NCBI GenBank assembly: GCA_003220195.1
Contig: QHRT01000295.1
Span: 1-7,107, forward strand
Direction of reading: 5' to 3'
DNA from: Candidatus Rokuibacteriota bacterium
Lineage (GTDB): Bacteria > Methylomirabilota > Methylomirabilia > Rokubacteriales > CSP1-6
DNA: 7,107 bases
In this document: in pieces, positions 1 through 5,870 of the stretch
Layout of the letters: every line of letters starts with the position of its first letter
Position numbering within the stretch: the stretch's first letter is position 1
The notes under the pieces: generated by a model
What the model saw: only the letters and a program-made list of their open reading frames with translations
Told to the model about the DNA's origin: nothing
Database searches by the model: none
Program-made: the position numbers and the translations under genes

Positions 1-42
1 CAGGACGTGACGGCCGATCTCGCGCCGCGTCCGCCCGCTCAC
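1..42 (-). CDS. Possible 5' end of a further operon gene, cut by the window edge
   Basis: A GTG at 42-40 on the minus strand opens a frame that stays open to the edge and reads MSGRTRREIGRHVL. It begins 13 bases after the amidohydrolase stop, the same spacing seen between the other genes of this operon, and an AGGGG Shine-Dalgarno-like run lies a few bases upstream of the GTG. A basic N-terminus like this could precede a membrane segment, for example in a transporter permease, but only 14 codons are visible and no family can be assigned. The call rests on spacing and the ribosome site only. Confidence 0.35.
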   Translation of the reverse strand, partial: MSGRTRREIGRHVL

Positions 43-55
43 GACGCCCCTGGGA

Positions 56-1210
56 TCACCGTAACCCGCATCGCGCGTAGAACCGCACCGCGTTGTCCCA
101 GAAGAGCTTGCGTTTGCGCGTCTCCGACATCTCCCACCCGAGCACGGTCTTCACCGAGTTCGGAAACCAGCTCTCGCCGTGCGGGTAGTCGGACGCGTAC
201 ATCAAGAGGTCCTCGCCGCAGAGGTCCATCACCGCGTTCGTGAGAAGCGCACCTTCCGGAATCTCGATGCTCTGAAAGTACCGACCGCCGACGATGTACT
301 CGCCGGGCCTCCTCCGGAGATCCGGCAGCGCGGCCTTGATCGTCTCGGCGTGCTCGTCGATGCGCGCGATCCAGAACGGCAGCCATCCGTGACCCGCCTC
401 GAGCGTGCCGATCCGCAGCGCGGGATAGCGATCCATCACGCCGCTGCCGATCAGCGCCGCCATGTTGCGCATGCCGCACCACGGGTGCGCGGCGGAGCGC
501 TGGAGCCAGAGATTTTCCCAGGTGTCTTCGCCGCCGGGCGCGTAGGGCGGCATGACGGTGAACGTGTGCAGCACCACGGCGAGGTCGCCGTCGGCGGCGG
601 CCGCCCACAGCGGTTCCAGGTCGGGATGATCGAGCGGCATGCCGGCCGGCGCGTACACCATCAGGCCCCACGCCCAGCGCGACGCACGCCAGCGACGGAT
701 CTCGCCGAGACTCCCGGCGACGTCGCGGGCGCTCGCCAGGATCACGCCGCCCAGGCGATCGGGATACGCGCCGCAGTAATCGGCCATCCAGCGGTGATAG
801 GCGCGATACATCGCGGCTTCCAGCGGGACGTCGTCACCGGCGGTCCACGTGCCGAACCAGCCGGACGGCAGCGTGAGGTTCACGTCCACGCCTTCGTAGT
901 CCATGTCGCCGATGCGCTCGGCAGGATCGTCGTCGACGCGCGGCGAGACCGGCCGGTCGCGTTTCGCTCCGGTGTAGCCTTCCATGTAGCCGCCCGGAGT
1001 CTCTTCCGCCTGCGCGGTCCCGAGACGGCGGCGATAGCGACGCTGGCCCCGCGTGTAGGTGACGTGGCCCGTCAGCCGGTGCGCCGATCGATAGGGCTCC
1101 CAGTCAGCTGTTCTCGCGCGTTCCGAGGTCGCGAGGTACGGCGCGAGAATGTCGAAGTACGGTCCGACGTGCGTGTCCGAATCGAAGATCTTGAAGCCGT
1201 CTCGCGCCAT
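56..1210 (-). CDS. Amidohydrolase family 2 (PF04909, ACMSD-like) metal-dependent hydrolase/decarboxylase
   Basis: The 384-residue protein is a full-length TIM-barrel amidohydrolase of the ACMSD/PF04909 type, cytoplasmic, with no signal peptide. Visible marks are the N-terminal strand FDSDTHV with D12 and H14, the barrel strand VVLHTF with H215, EAGHGW with E271 and H274, and ASDYPH with D341 and H344. The C-terminal helix carries the usual NA-R-Y ending (DNAVRFYA). These positions match the metal and catalytic residues of the family, except that the first His of the usual HxH is Asp (DTH), as is common in this subgroup. The family hydrolyses or decarboxylates small organic acids; the substrate here is unknown. 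ATG at 1210 is preceded by GAGGAG at 8 bases, which overlaps the stop of the upstream lyase-family gene 12 bases away, so the two are probably translationally coupled. Confidence 0.9.
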   Translation of the reverse strand: MARDGFKIFDSDTHVGPYFDILAPYLATSERARTADWEPYRSAHRLTGHVTYTRGQRRYRRRLGTAQAEETPGGYMEGYTGAKRDRPVSPRVDDDPAERIGDMDYEGVDVNLTLPSGWFGTWTAGDDVPLEAAMYRAYHRWMADYCGAYPDRLGGVILASARDVAGSLGEIRRWRASRWAWGLMVYAPAGMPLDHPDLEPLWAAAADGDLAVVLHTFTVMPPYAPGGEDTWENLWLQRSAAHPWCGMRNMAALIGSGVMDRYPALRIGTLEAGHGWLPFWIARIDEHAETIKAALPDLRRRPGEYIVGGRYFQSIEIPEGALLTNAVMDLCGEDLLMYASDYPHGESWFPNSVKTVLGWEMSETRKRKLFWDNAVRFYARCGLR

Positions 1211-1218
1211 GTCCGCGT

Positions 1219-1224
1219 CTCCTC
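1219..1224 (-). promoter_or_regulatory. Shine-Dalgarno GAGGAG overlapping the upstream stop codon
   Basis: On the minus strand the upstream gene ends TGA and the last two bases of that stop begin GAGGAG, followed by 8 bases and the amidohydrolase ATG. It fixes the amidohydrolase start and suggests translational coupling between the two genes. Confidence 0.7.
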
Positions 1225-2173
1225 AGCGATGGGACTTCGGGGTGTCCGTGCCGAGCATGTCGTCAGTGAAATAGCGCTGCTCCAGCTCGCGCTGCTTTTC
1301 CGCGCCATCGCCGTGCGCGGCCGCCGTCGGCTGCGGATACGGGCGGTCCGCGCGGCCGGCGACGAAATCGTCCCACGCCGCGATGCCGCGGCGCTGGAAG
1401 TCCTGCATGAAGTCCCACAGGGCCGCCCAGATCACGTGATGGGTGAAGCCCGGGAGCCACGCGATCGTGACCCCGAGCGCCAGGTGCTCGTCGAGGGTCA
1501 GGAAGCGCGGGAGCTTGCCCTTCATGAAGGAGAACGGGCCCGTCACGAGAGCGCGGGCGCGCTGGATCTCGTCGACGGAATGCGGCGATTCGAACTGGAC
1601 CCAGTCGACGCCGGCCTCGCGCTCGTACGCGGCGAGCCGCCGCAGGCAATCGTCGAGCCCGCCGCCGATCGCGTCGCGCGCGTAGCACTGCGCCATGACG
1701 ACGAAGTCCGGATCGAGCTCGTTCTTCATGTCGACCGCCGCGCGATAGCGCGCCACGGCGTCGGCGATCGGCACCACGGCAACGCCGGCGGTCTGCGTCG
1801 CGCGCTTGGCCTCGATCGGCTGATCGTCGATGCGCACGCCCGCGAGACCGGCGGCGATGCACTCGCGCACCAGACGGCGCACCGCCATCACGCCGCCGTG
1901 TCCGGTGTCGCCGTCCACCATCACCGGGAAGCTCACGCTCTGCGCGATCCATCCGGCGATCTGGACGCATTCGGTCATCGTCGCCGTGCCGACGTCGGCC
2001 AGGCCCGTCACGCCGCCGACGACGCCGCCGGTGCCGACGAACCCCACCTCGCATCCGGCCTGCTCCATGATTCGCGCGAGCGCGGCCGTCGGCGGATGCA
2101 GCACGCAAAGCACGCGGCCCGTGCGGTGGATCAGCTCCTTGAGCCGCGTCGTGGGGCGGCGGATCTCAGTCAC
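1223..2173 (-). CDS. Isocitrate lyase/PEP mutase superfamily protein lacking the catalytic Cys
   Basis: The 316-residue protein has the alpha/beta barrel of the isocitrate lyase/phosphoenolpyruvate phosphomutase superfamily, whose members make or break C-C or P-C bonds next to a 2-oxo acid with Mg2+. MVDGDTGHGG supplies the metal-binding aspartates D87 and D89; IDDQ (115-118) and AKR (122-124) correspond to the family's EDQ..PKR stretch; R166 and E195 (QFESP) sit where active-site residues are expected. The loop that reads KRCGH in isocitrate and methylisocitrate lyases reads KRATQ here, so the nucleophilic Cys and following Gly-His are absent. That argues against a classical lyase and for a divergent oxaloacetate decarboxylase-, hydrolase- or mutase-like activity. 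The start is GTG at 2173 with no clear Shine-Dalgarno; the family N-terminus (TTRLKELI) begins right after it. The C-terminal 35 or so residues look unstructured. It lies between a small ORF (13 bases) and the amidohydrolase (12 bases). Confidence 0.88.
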   Translation of the reverse strand: MTEIRRPTTRLKELIHRTGRVLCVLHPPTAALARIMEQAGCEVGFVGTGGVVGGVTGLADVGTATMTECVQIAGWIAQSVSFPVMVDGDTGHGGVMAVRRLVRECIAAGLAGVRIDDQPIEAKRATQTAGVAVVPIADAVARYRAAVDMKNELDPDFVVMAQCYARDAIGGGLDDCLRRLAAYEREAGVDWVQFESPHSVDEIQRARALVTGPFSFMKGKLPRFLTLDEHLALGVTIAWLPGFTHHVIWAALWDFMQDFQRRGIAAWDDFVAGRADRPYPQPTAAAHGDGAEKQRELEQRYFTDDMLGTDTPKSHR

Positions 2174-2186
2174 GCGGCGCCGCGCA

Positions 2187-2396
2187 TCAGCGAAGGATCC
2201 GCTCGAGATCTTCTCGCGCGGCCTGATTGTCGCTACGACACGACGGACACAGCACCTGCGGCCTCCTGCGGCGGCATTCTACATGACGCTGCCGCGTCGG
2301 CCGGAACGCCTGTCCGGACTCGTCGACGATTCGCCCCACGAGACGCGGCGCGATCGAGAGACGCTCGTCGGGATCGTGGATCCCGTCGAGAATCAT
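2187..2396 (-). CDS. Small hypothetical protein with a possible HxxC/CxxC zinc site
   Basis: A 69-codon frame starts at ATG 2396 and fits between the oxidoreductase (26 bases upstream) and the lyase-family gene (13 bases downstream); without it the gap would be 249 bases in an operon otherwise packed at 12-13 bases. About three quarters of its third codon positions are G or C, against roughly half of second positions, as expected for a real gene here. The protein is charged and soluble. H38, C41, C50 and C53 (HVEC, eight residues, CPSC) could form one zinc site in an Arg-rich segment, so nucleic-acid binding or a structural zinc ribbon is possible. I do not recognise a family. No Shine-Dalgarno is visible. 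It could instead be a chance frame or the decayed end of a longer gene. Confidence 0.45.
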   Translation of the reverse strand: MILDGIHDPDERLSIAPRLVGRIVDESGQAFRPTRQRHVECRRRRPQVLCPSCRSDNQAAREDLERILR

Positions 2397-2422
2397 GCAC
2401 GGCGAGACGGCGCCGCGCGGGC

Positions 2423-4741
2423 TCAGAGTCCCGGGCGCCGCTCCATCGGAGGCGGGTCGTACGCGCGAATCGGCGGCAACGGTCCGGTCCAGCGTTCCAC
2501 GTCGACCAGCGTCGCCTGCCCCGAACACGCCTGGGCGAGCTTCGACGTGCCGCGATCGAACGTCAGCACGTTGGGATTGCCATGGACGCACATCGCGTCG
2601 GGATCGGCCGGGTCGAGCGGGTCGTACCAGGCGCCGGTCGAGAGCTGCACGACGCGAGGCCGGACCGTGTCGGTCACCACCGCGCCGGCGAGACAGCTGC
2701 CGCGATCGTTGAACACGCGCACCACGTCGCCAGTCTCGATCCCGCGCGCGGCCGCGTCGTCGGGATGGATGCGGATCGGTTCGCGGCCCCGCACCTTCGA
2801 TGACTGGCTGAAACCGCCGACGTCGAGCTGGCTGTGCAGGCGTGTGGTCGGATTGTTTGCGACCAGGTGCAAAGGATAGCGCGCGGCGAGCGGCGCGCCG
2901 AGCCATTCGCGCGGCTCGAGCCACGCCGGGTGCCCGGGACAGTCGTCGTAGCGGAAGCCGTCGATCGTCGCCGAGAAGATCTCGATGCGCCCGCTCGGCG
3001 TTCCAAGCCGCCAGCGTTCAGGGTCGGCGCGAAATCTTTCCAGCAGCACCAGCTCGTCGCCCACGCTCGGCGTCTCGAGAAATCCTCTCGACCAGAACTC
3101 GTCGAAGGACGGCGCGAAGCTGCCGTCGGCGCCGAGTCGGCCGCGCCAGCCCTCGTAGAGATGACGGAGCCACGCCATCTCGTCGCGGCCCTCGGTGAAG
3201 CGCTCGAGAACGCCGAGGGCGGACGCGAGATCCGTGAAGATCGCGAAGTCGCTCCTCGCCTCCGCCCACGGCAGCACGGCCTGATGCATCGCGATCAGGC
3301 ACGGATCGTTCGGCGAGCCGCCGATGTCGTTGCGCTCGAGCGTCATCGTCGCGGGCAGCACCAGGTCGGCGTGACGGGCCATCGGCGTCCAGAACGCGTC
3401 GTGCACGACGATCGTCTCGGGCCGCGCCAGCGCCCGGCGCAGGCGCGCGATGTGTTGATGGTGGTGAAACGGATTGCCGCCGCACCAGTAGACGAGCCGG
3501 ATGTTCGGGAATCTGAGGTTCTGGCCGTCGAAGTCGAACGGCTCACCCGGATGGAGCAGCATGTCGGCCATCCGCGCGAAGGGGATGAACGCGTCGACGG
3601 CATTCTCGCCCTGCGGCAGGGTCGGCGGACCGACGCGCATGGGCGCGCGACCGATGTAGCCGAGCGATCCGTACCCCTGACCGAATCCCCCGCCCGGTAA
3701 TCCGATCTGGCCCAGCATCGCGGCGAGAACGACCGCGAGCCACGGCGCTTGCTCGCCGTGCGTGACGCGCTGGAGCGAATAGTTCACGTTGACCAGCGTC
3801 CGCTTCGCGGCCATGCGTCGCGCGAGCCCGCGAATCACGTCGGCCGGAATCTCGGAGAGCCGTGCGGCCCACTCCGGCGTCTTCGGCGAGCCATCGGTGG
3901 CGCCGAGCAGATACCGCTCGAAGAGATCGAACCCGACCGAGTAGCGGTCGAGGAACGCCCGGTCGTGCAGATTCTCCGTCACCAGCGTGTACGCGAGGGC
4001 CAGCATGACCGCCACGTCGCTGCCCGGCACGAGCGGCAGCCATTCCGCGTCGACGAACGCCGGAAGGTCATCGCGGAGCGGGCTCAGCAGCACGAACTCG
4101 GCCCCGCGGGCGCGCGCCCCGCGCAGATGATCGCGCGCCGGATGCCGGCTCGCGCCGCCCGGTGACACCCCGGTGTTCTTGATCGGGATGCCGCCGAAGC
4201 AAACGAAGAGCTCGGTCTCCCGCTCGAGCACGGACCACGCCGTCGCGCGGTCGAGGAACTCGCGCATCGATCCGACGACGTGCGGCATGATCACGGACTG
4301 CGCGCCGTTGCTGTAGGTGTGCTCGCCGCGCACGTAGCCGCCGAGACAGTTGAGGAACCGGTGCAGCTGGCTCTGCGCGTGATGGAAGCGGCCGGCGCTG
4401 CTCCAGCCGTACGAGCCGCCGTACACCGCGCGGCCTCCGGACTCGCCGTACACGCGGCGTAGCTCGCGCGCCAGGAGCTCGATCGCCGTCGGCCAGCTGA
4501 CAGGCACGAACGGCTCGGCGCCTCGACGCGCGTTCGGGCCGGGACCGCGATCGAGCCACCCCTTCCGGATCATGGGTCCGGTGATCCGCGCCCGATGCCG
4601 CATGCTTTCCACGATGTTGCCGAGCAACGGCGAGGGGTCCGGATCGTGCCGGTAGGGATGGATCGCGACGATCGTGCCGTCCGAGACCTCGGCCTCGAAC
4701 GCGCCCCAGTGGGAGGAGTGAGGGACGAGGACGCGCGCCAT
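2423..4741 (-). CDS. Molybdopterin-dependent oxidoreductase, DMSO/biotin sulfoxide reductase (BisC/TorZ) family
   Basis: The 772-residue protein is a complete bis-MGD molybdoenzyme of the DMSO reductase family, BisC/TorZ branch. SYGW at 110-113 corresponds to Tyr114 and Trp116 of Rhodobacter DMSO reductase; 33 residues on, the Ser of YSNGA (S144) falls where Ser147 ligates molybdenum. Further cofactor-binding stretches are WCGGNPFHHHQ (419-429), LERND (468-472), NNPTTRLHSQLD (629-640) and GNPNVLT (721-727). There is no N-terminal Cys motif for an Fe-S cluster and no twin-arginine signal, so it should act in the cytoplasm like BisC, unlike exported TorA and DMSO reductase. Length is normal for BisC. 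The first gene of the operon, it probably reduces an S- or N-oxide or hydroxylates/oxidises a substrate handled by the lyase-like protein and amidohydrolase downstream; the substrate is unknown. ATG 4741 fits the family N-terminus (SSHWG) but has no Shine-Dalgarno. Confidence 0.93.
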   Translation of the reverse strand: MARVLVPHSSHWGAFEAEVSDGTIVAIHPYRHDPDPSPLLGNIVESMRHRARITGPMIRKGWLDRGPGPNARRGAEPFVPVSWPTAIELLARELRRVYGESGGRAVYGGSYGWSSAGRFHHAQSQLHRFLNCLGGYVRGEHTYSNGAQSVIMPHVVGSMREFLDRATAWSVLERETELFVCFGGIPIKNTGVSPGGASRHPARDHLRGARARGAEFVLLSPLRDDLPAFVDAEWLPLVPGSDVAVMLALAYTLVTENLHDRAFLDRYSVGFDLFERYLLGATDGSPKTPEWAARLSEIPADVIRGLARRMAAKRTLVNVNYSLQRVTHGEQAPWLAVVLAAMLGQIGLPGGGFGQGYGSLGYIGRAPMRVGPPTLPQGENAVDAFIPFARMADMLLHPGEPFDFDGQNLRFPNIRLVYWCGGNPFHHHQHIARLRRALARPETIVVHDAFWTPMARHADLVLPATMTLERNDIGGSPNDPCLIAMHQAVLPWAEARSDFAIFTDLASALGVLERFTEGRDEMAWLRHLYEGWRGRLGADGSFAPSFDEFWSRGFLETPSVGDELVLLERFRADPERWRLGTPSGRIEIFSATIDGFRYDDCPGHPAWLEPREWLGAPLAARYPLHLVANNPTTRLHSQLDVGGFSQSSKVRGREPIRIHPDDAAARGIETGDVVRVFNDRGSCLAGAVVTDTVRPRVVQLSTGAWYDPLDPADPDAMCVHGNPNVLTFDRGTSKLAQACSGQATLVDVERWTGPLPPIRAYDPPPMERRPGL

Positions 4742-4747
4742 CTGGCC

Positions 4748-4756
4748 AGTGTAGCA
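4748..4756 (-). promoter_or_regulatory. Extended -10 (TGCTACACT) for the oxidoreductase operon, suggesting a leaderless mRNA
   Basis: Read on the minus strand, TGC-TACACT matches an extended -10 element (TGn plus 4 of 6 bases of TATAAT). Its last base is 6 bases before the oxidoreductase ATG, so transcription would start at or next to the A of the start codon. That agrees with the lack of a Shine-Dalgarno. No good -35 lies 17 bases upstream. The site directly abuts the ECF-type promoter on the other strand. Prediction by eye only. Confidence 0.35.
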
Positions 4757-4757
4757 A

Positions 4758-4788
4758 TGTCAACCAAACGGGGACTTCGGTCGTCAGA
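4758..4788 (+). promoter_or_regulatory. ECF-type promoter copy 1 (TGTCAACC - 16 - CGTCAGA)
   Basis: TGTCAACC at 4758-4765 and CGTCAGA at 4782-4788 have the form of an ECF sigma promoter: a -35 block with a central AAC and a -10 block with CGTC. ECF41- and ECF42-type promoters are known to have TGTC-like -35 and CGTC -10 elements about 16 bases apart. The same pair of blocks recurs at 5298-5327 in front of the anti-sigma gene. Expected transcription start is near 4793, so the sigma-factor start codon should lie downstream of that. Inferred role: autoregulation of the first ECF gene. Confidence 0.6.
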
Positions 4789-4811
4789 ACGCCCCCGGCG
4801 CCTCCGAAGAC

Positions 4812-5291
4812 CTGATCGCGAGGCACTATCGCCGCGTCTATCGCCTCTGCTGGCTTTTGCTCGGTGACCGGCACGAAGCCGAGGACGTCACGCAGGAGGT
4901 GTTCCTCAAGGCCCACGAGCATGCGACCGGGACCATCGAGAACTGGGGCGCCTGGCTCACCCGGGTCGCGGTGAACGCGGCTCACGATCGCCGGCGCGTC
5001 GGCTGGTGGCCGCGGTGGCGCCGGGCGACGGACGACATCGACGATATGGAGCTTCCCTCCCAGGAGCCGACTCCCGAGCAAACGTTCGCGGGCGCGGAGA
5101 TGACCGATCGGATCTGGGACGCGTTCTGGGCGCTGTCCGCGCGCCAGCGCCAGGTGTTCGTCCTGCGGCATCTCGAGGGCTGGTCGACCGCCGCGGTGGC
5201 GACCTCGCTCGGCATGCGGCCGGGCACGGTCAAGCGCCATCTTTTCCGCGCGGTCCACGCGCTCGGCGCGGCGATCCATCGCGAGGGTTGA
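4812..5291 (+). CDS. ECF-type RNA polymerase sigma-70 factor (unusual start, probably CTG)
   Basis: The protein has both conserved sigma domains of an ECF sigma factor. Region 2 is near residues 1-65, with HYRRVYRLC, DRHEAEDVTQEVFLKA and NWGAWLTRVAVNAAHD; region 4 is near 98-155, with ALSARQRQVFVLRHLEG and the helix-turn-helix SLGMRPGTVKRHLFRAV. A charged linker containing a WWPRWRR patch joins them. It would direct RNA polymerase to a small regulon, probably including its own module. The reading frame is open from 4755 but has no ATG or GTG, and its first TTG (4857) would remove the first region 2 helix. CTG 4812 keeps the whole domain and lies downstream of the predicted transcription start. 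An alternative is ATG 4757 plus a one-base slip in the C5 run at 4792-4796, which yields MSTKRGLRSSERP joined to GASEDLIARHY. The start is therefore uncertain while the product is clear. Confidence 0.85.
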   Translation: MIARHYRRVYRLCWLLLGDRHEAEDVTQEVFLKAHEHATGTIENWGAWLTRVAVNAAHDRRRVGWWPRWRRATDDIDDMELPSQEPTPEQTFAGAEMTDRIWDAFWALSARQRQVFVLRHLEGWSTAAVATSLGMRPGTVKRHLFRAVHALGAAIHREG

Positions 5292-5305
5292 CTGTCCTGT
5301 CAACC
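5286..5305. repeat. Perfect 7-bp inverted repeat GGTTGAC-6-GTCAACC
   Basis: GGTTGAC at 5286-5292 is matched exactly by its reverse complement GTCAACC at 5299-5305, with a 6-base loop. The left arm contains the stop codon of the sigma gene and the right arm is the -35 block of the second ECF-type promoter. It could be an operator or a small hairpin that weakens read-through, but no T-run follows, so it is not a classical terminator. The left arm being coding sequence means chance is possible. Confidence 0.4.
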
Positions 5306-5327
5306 ATCGACTCGCGGATTCGTCAGA
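5298..5327 (+). promoter_or_regulatory. ECF-type promoter copy 2 (TGTCAACC - 15 - CGTCAGA)
   Basis: TGTCAACC at 5298-5305 and CGTCAGA at 5321-5327 repeat the blocks of the promoter at 4758-4788, with one base less between them and unrelated spacer sequence. Transcription would start near 5331-5333, leaving a leader of about a dozen bases before the anti-sigma ATG at 5344. Conservation of the blocks but not the spacer is the reason to read it as a promoter rather than a duplicated segment. Confidence 0.6.
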
Positions 5328-5343
5328 CGAAGATGAGAAGACC

Positions 5344-5838
5344 ATGAAACGGTGCCCATCGAAACGGACGCTGGTCGAGCTGGCCATGAACGAGGCGCCG
5401 CTCGACGTCGTGCGCCACGTCGGCGACTGCGACGCGTGCTCCGTCCGCTACGCCCGGCTCCGGACGGACCTGTCCATGATGAAGTCCGCCCTCACCTCGA
5501 CGGCGAGCCCACGCGCCGTCCCGGTGACGCGACGACCGGTCCGCCAGGTCGCGCTCGGCGGCGCGGTGGCGGCGCTCGCCGCCGGCATCATCGCCTGGCT
5601 AACGTTGTCGCTTCACGTGACGCCGGGAGAGCCGCCCGAGAGCCACGCCGAGATGTACCTGCGAGTCGTGTCGGCCACCATGTTCGGCTCGAGCGACGCG
5701 ACGACGTCGATCGGCTGGGGAGCATCGACCGTCGCGACATCGGCCGTCGATGGATGTGAATGGGGGCTGCTGGTTCGTTGCTCGGACACGCTGAGCGCGC
5801 GGCTGCTCGGCGACGACATACCCGCGGGGGGCCGGTGA
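5344..5838 (+). CDS. Probable zinc-type (zf-HC2) anti-sigma factor, single-pass membrane protein
   Basis: The 164-residue protein follows the ECF gene by 52 bases and has the layout of a zinc-associated anti-sigma factor. Its cytoplasmic N-terminal domain holds H25-x3-C29-x2-C32 (HVGDCDAC), with C4 as a likely fourth ligand. One membrane segment lies near residues 69-90 (QVALGGAVAALAAGIIAWL), and about 74 residues would be outside. The N-terminal domain would hold the neighbouring sigma factor and the outer part would receive a signal. The outer part has two cysteines, C138 and C146, that could form a disulfide; it matches no domain I know. ATG 5344 has a weak GAGAAG upstream and a predicted promoter of its own. 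It is short for the class, and function is inferred from the zinc motif and context rather than overall similarity. Confidence 0.78.
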   Translation: MKRCPSKRTLVELAMNEAPLDVVRHVGDCDACSVRYARLRTDLSMMKSALTSTASPRAVPVTRRPVRQVALGGAVAALAAGIIAWLTLSLHVTPGEPPESHAEMYLRVVSATMFGSSDATTSIGWGASTVATSAVDGCEWGLLVRCSDTLSARLLGDDIPAGGR

Positions 5839-5859
5839 GGCCGGCGCCAGAGTCATTCC

Positions 5860-5864
5860 GGAGG
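5860..5864 (+). promoter_or_regulatory. Shine-Dalgarno GGAGG fixing the start of the Spy-like gene
   Basis: GGAGG is followed by 6 bases and ATG 5871. It selects this start over earlier in-frame codons back to 5760, which would overlap the anti-sigma gene and bury the signal peptide. Confidence 0.7.
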
Positions 5865-5870
5865 ATCACG

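Noticed and set aside
179..2803. An 874-codon open frame on the plus strand opposite the operon
   Set aside because: It lies antisense to three well-supported genes, is full of Arg, His, Val and Ala, shows no domain, and is typical of the mirror frame produced by GC-rich coding sequence.
4757..4759. ATG 4757 as a simple start for the first sigma factor
   Set aside because: It is in a different frame that terminates by 4867, needs a one-base slip to enter the sigma frame, and lies upstream of the predicted promoter. It is kept only as an alternative.
4758..4763. TTGACA on the minus strand as a housekeeping -35 for the oxidoreductase operon
   Set aside because: A -10 at 16-18 bases would fall on the start codon and read nothing like TATAAT; the nearby TACACT is only 4 bases away. 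The bases are better explained as the complement of the ECF -35 block.
5286..5305. The inverted repeat as a rho-independent terminator
   Set aside because: The stem is short with no T-run after it, and the right arm is part of a promoter-like element.
4068..5387. A 439-codon minus-strand frame spanning the divergent region
   Set aside because: It crosses the oxidoreductase in the wrong frame and runs antisense through the sigma gene; no family features are visible and the opposing genes have clear domains.
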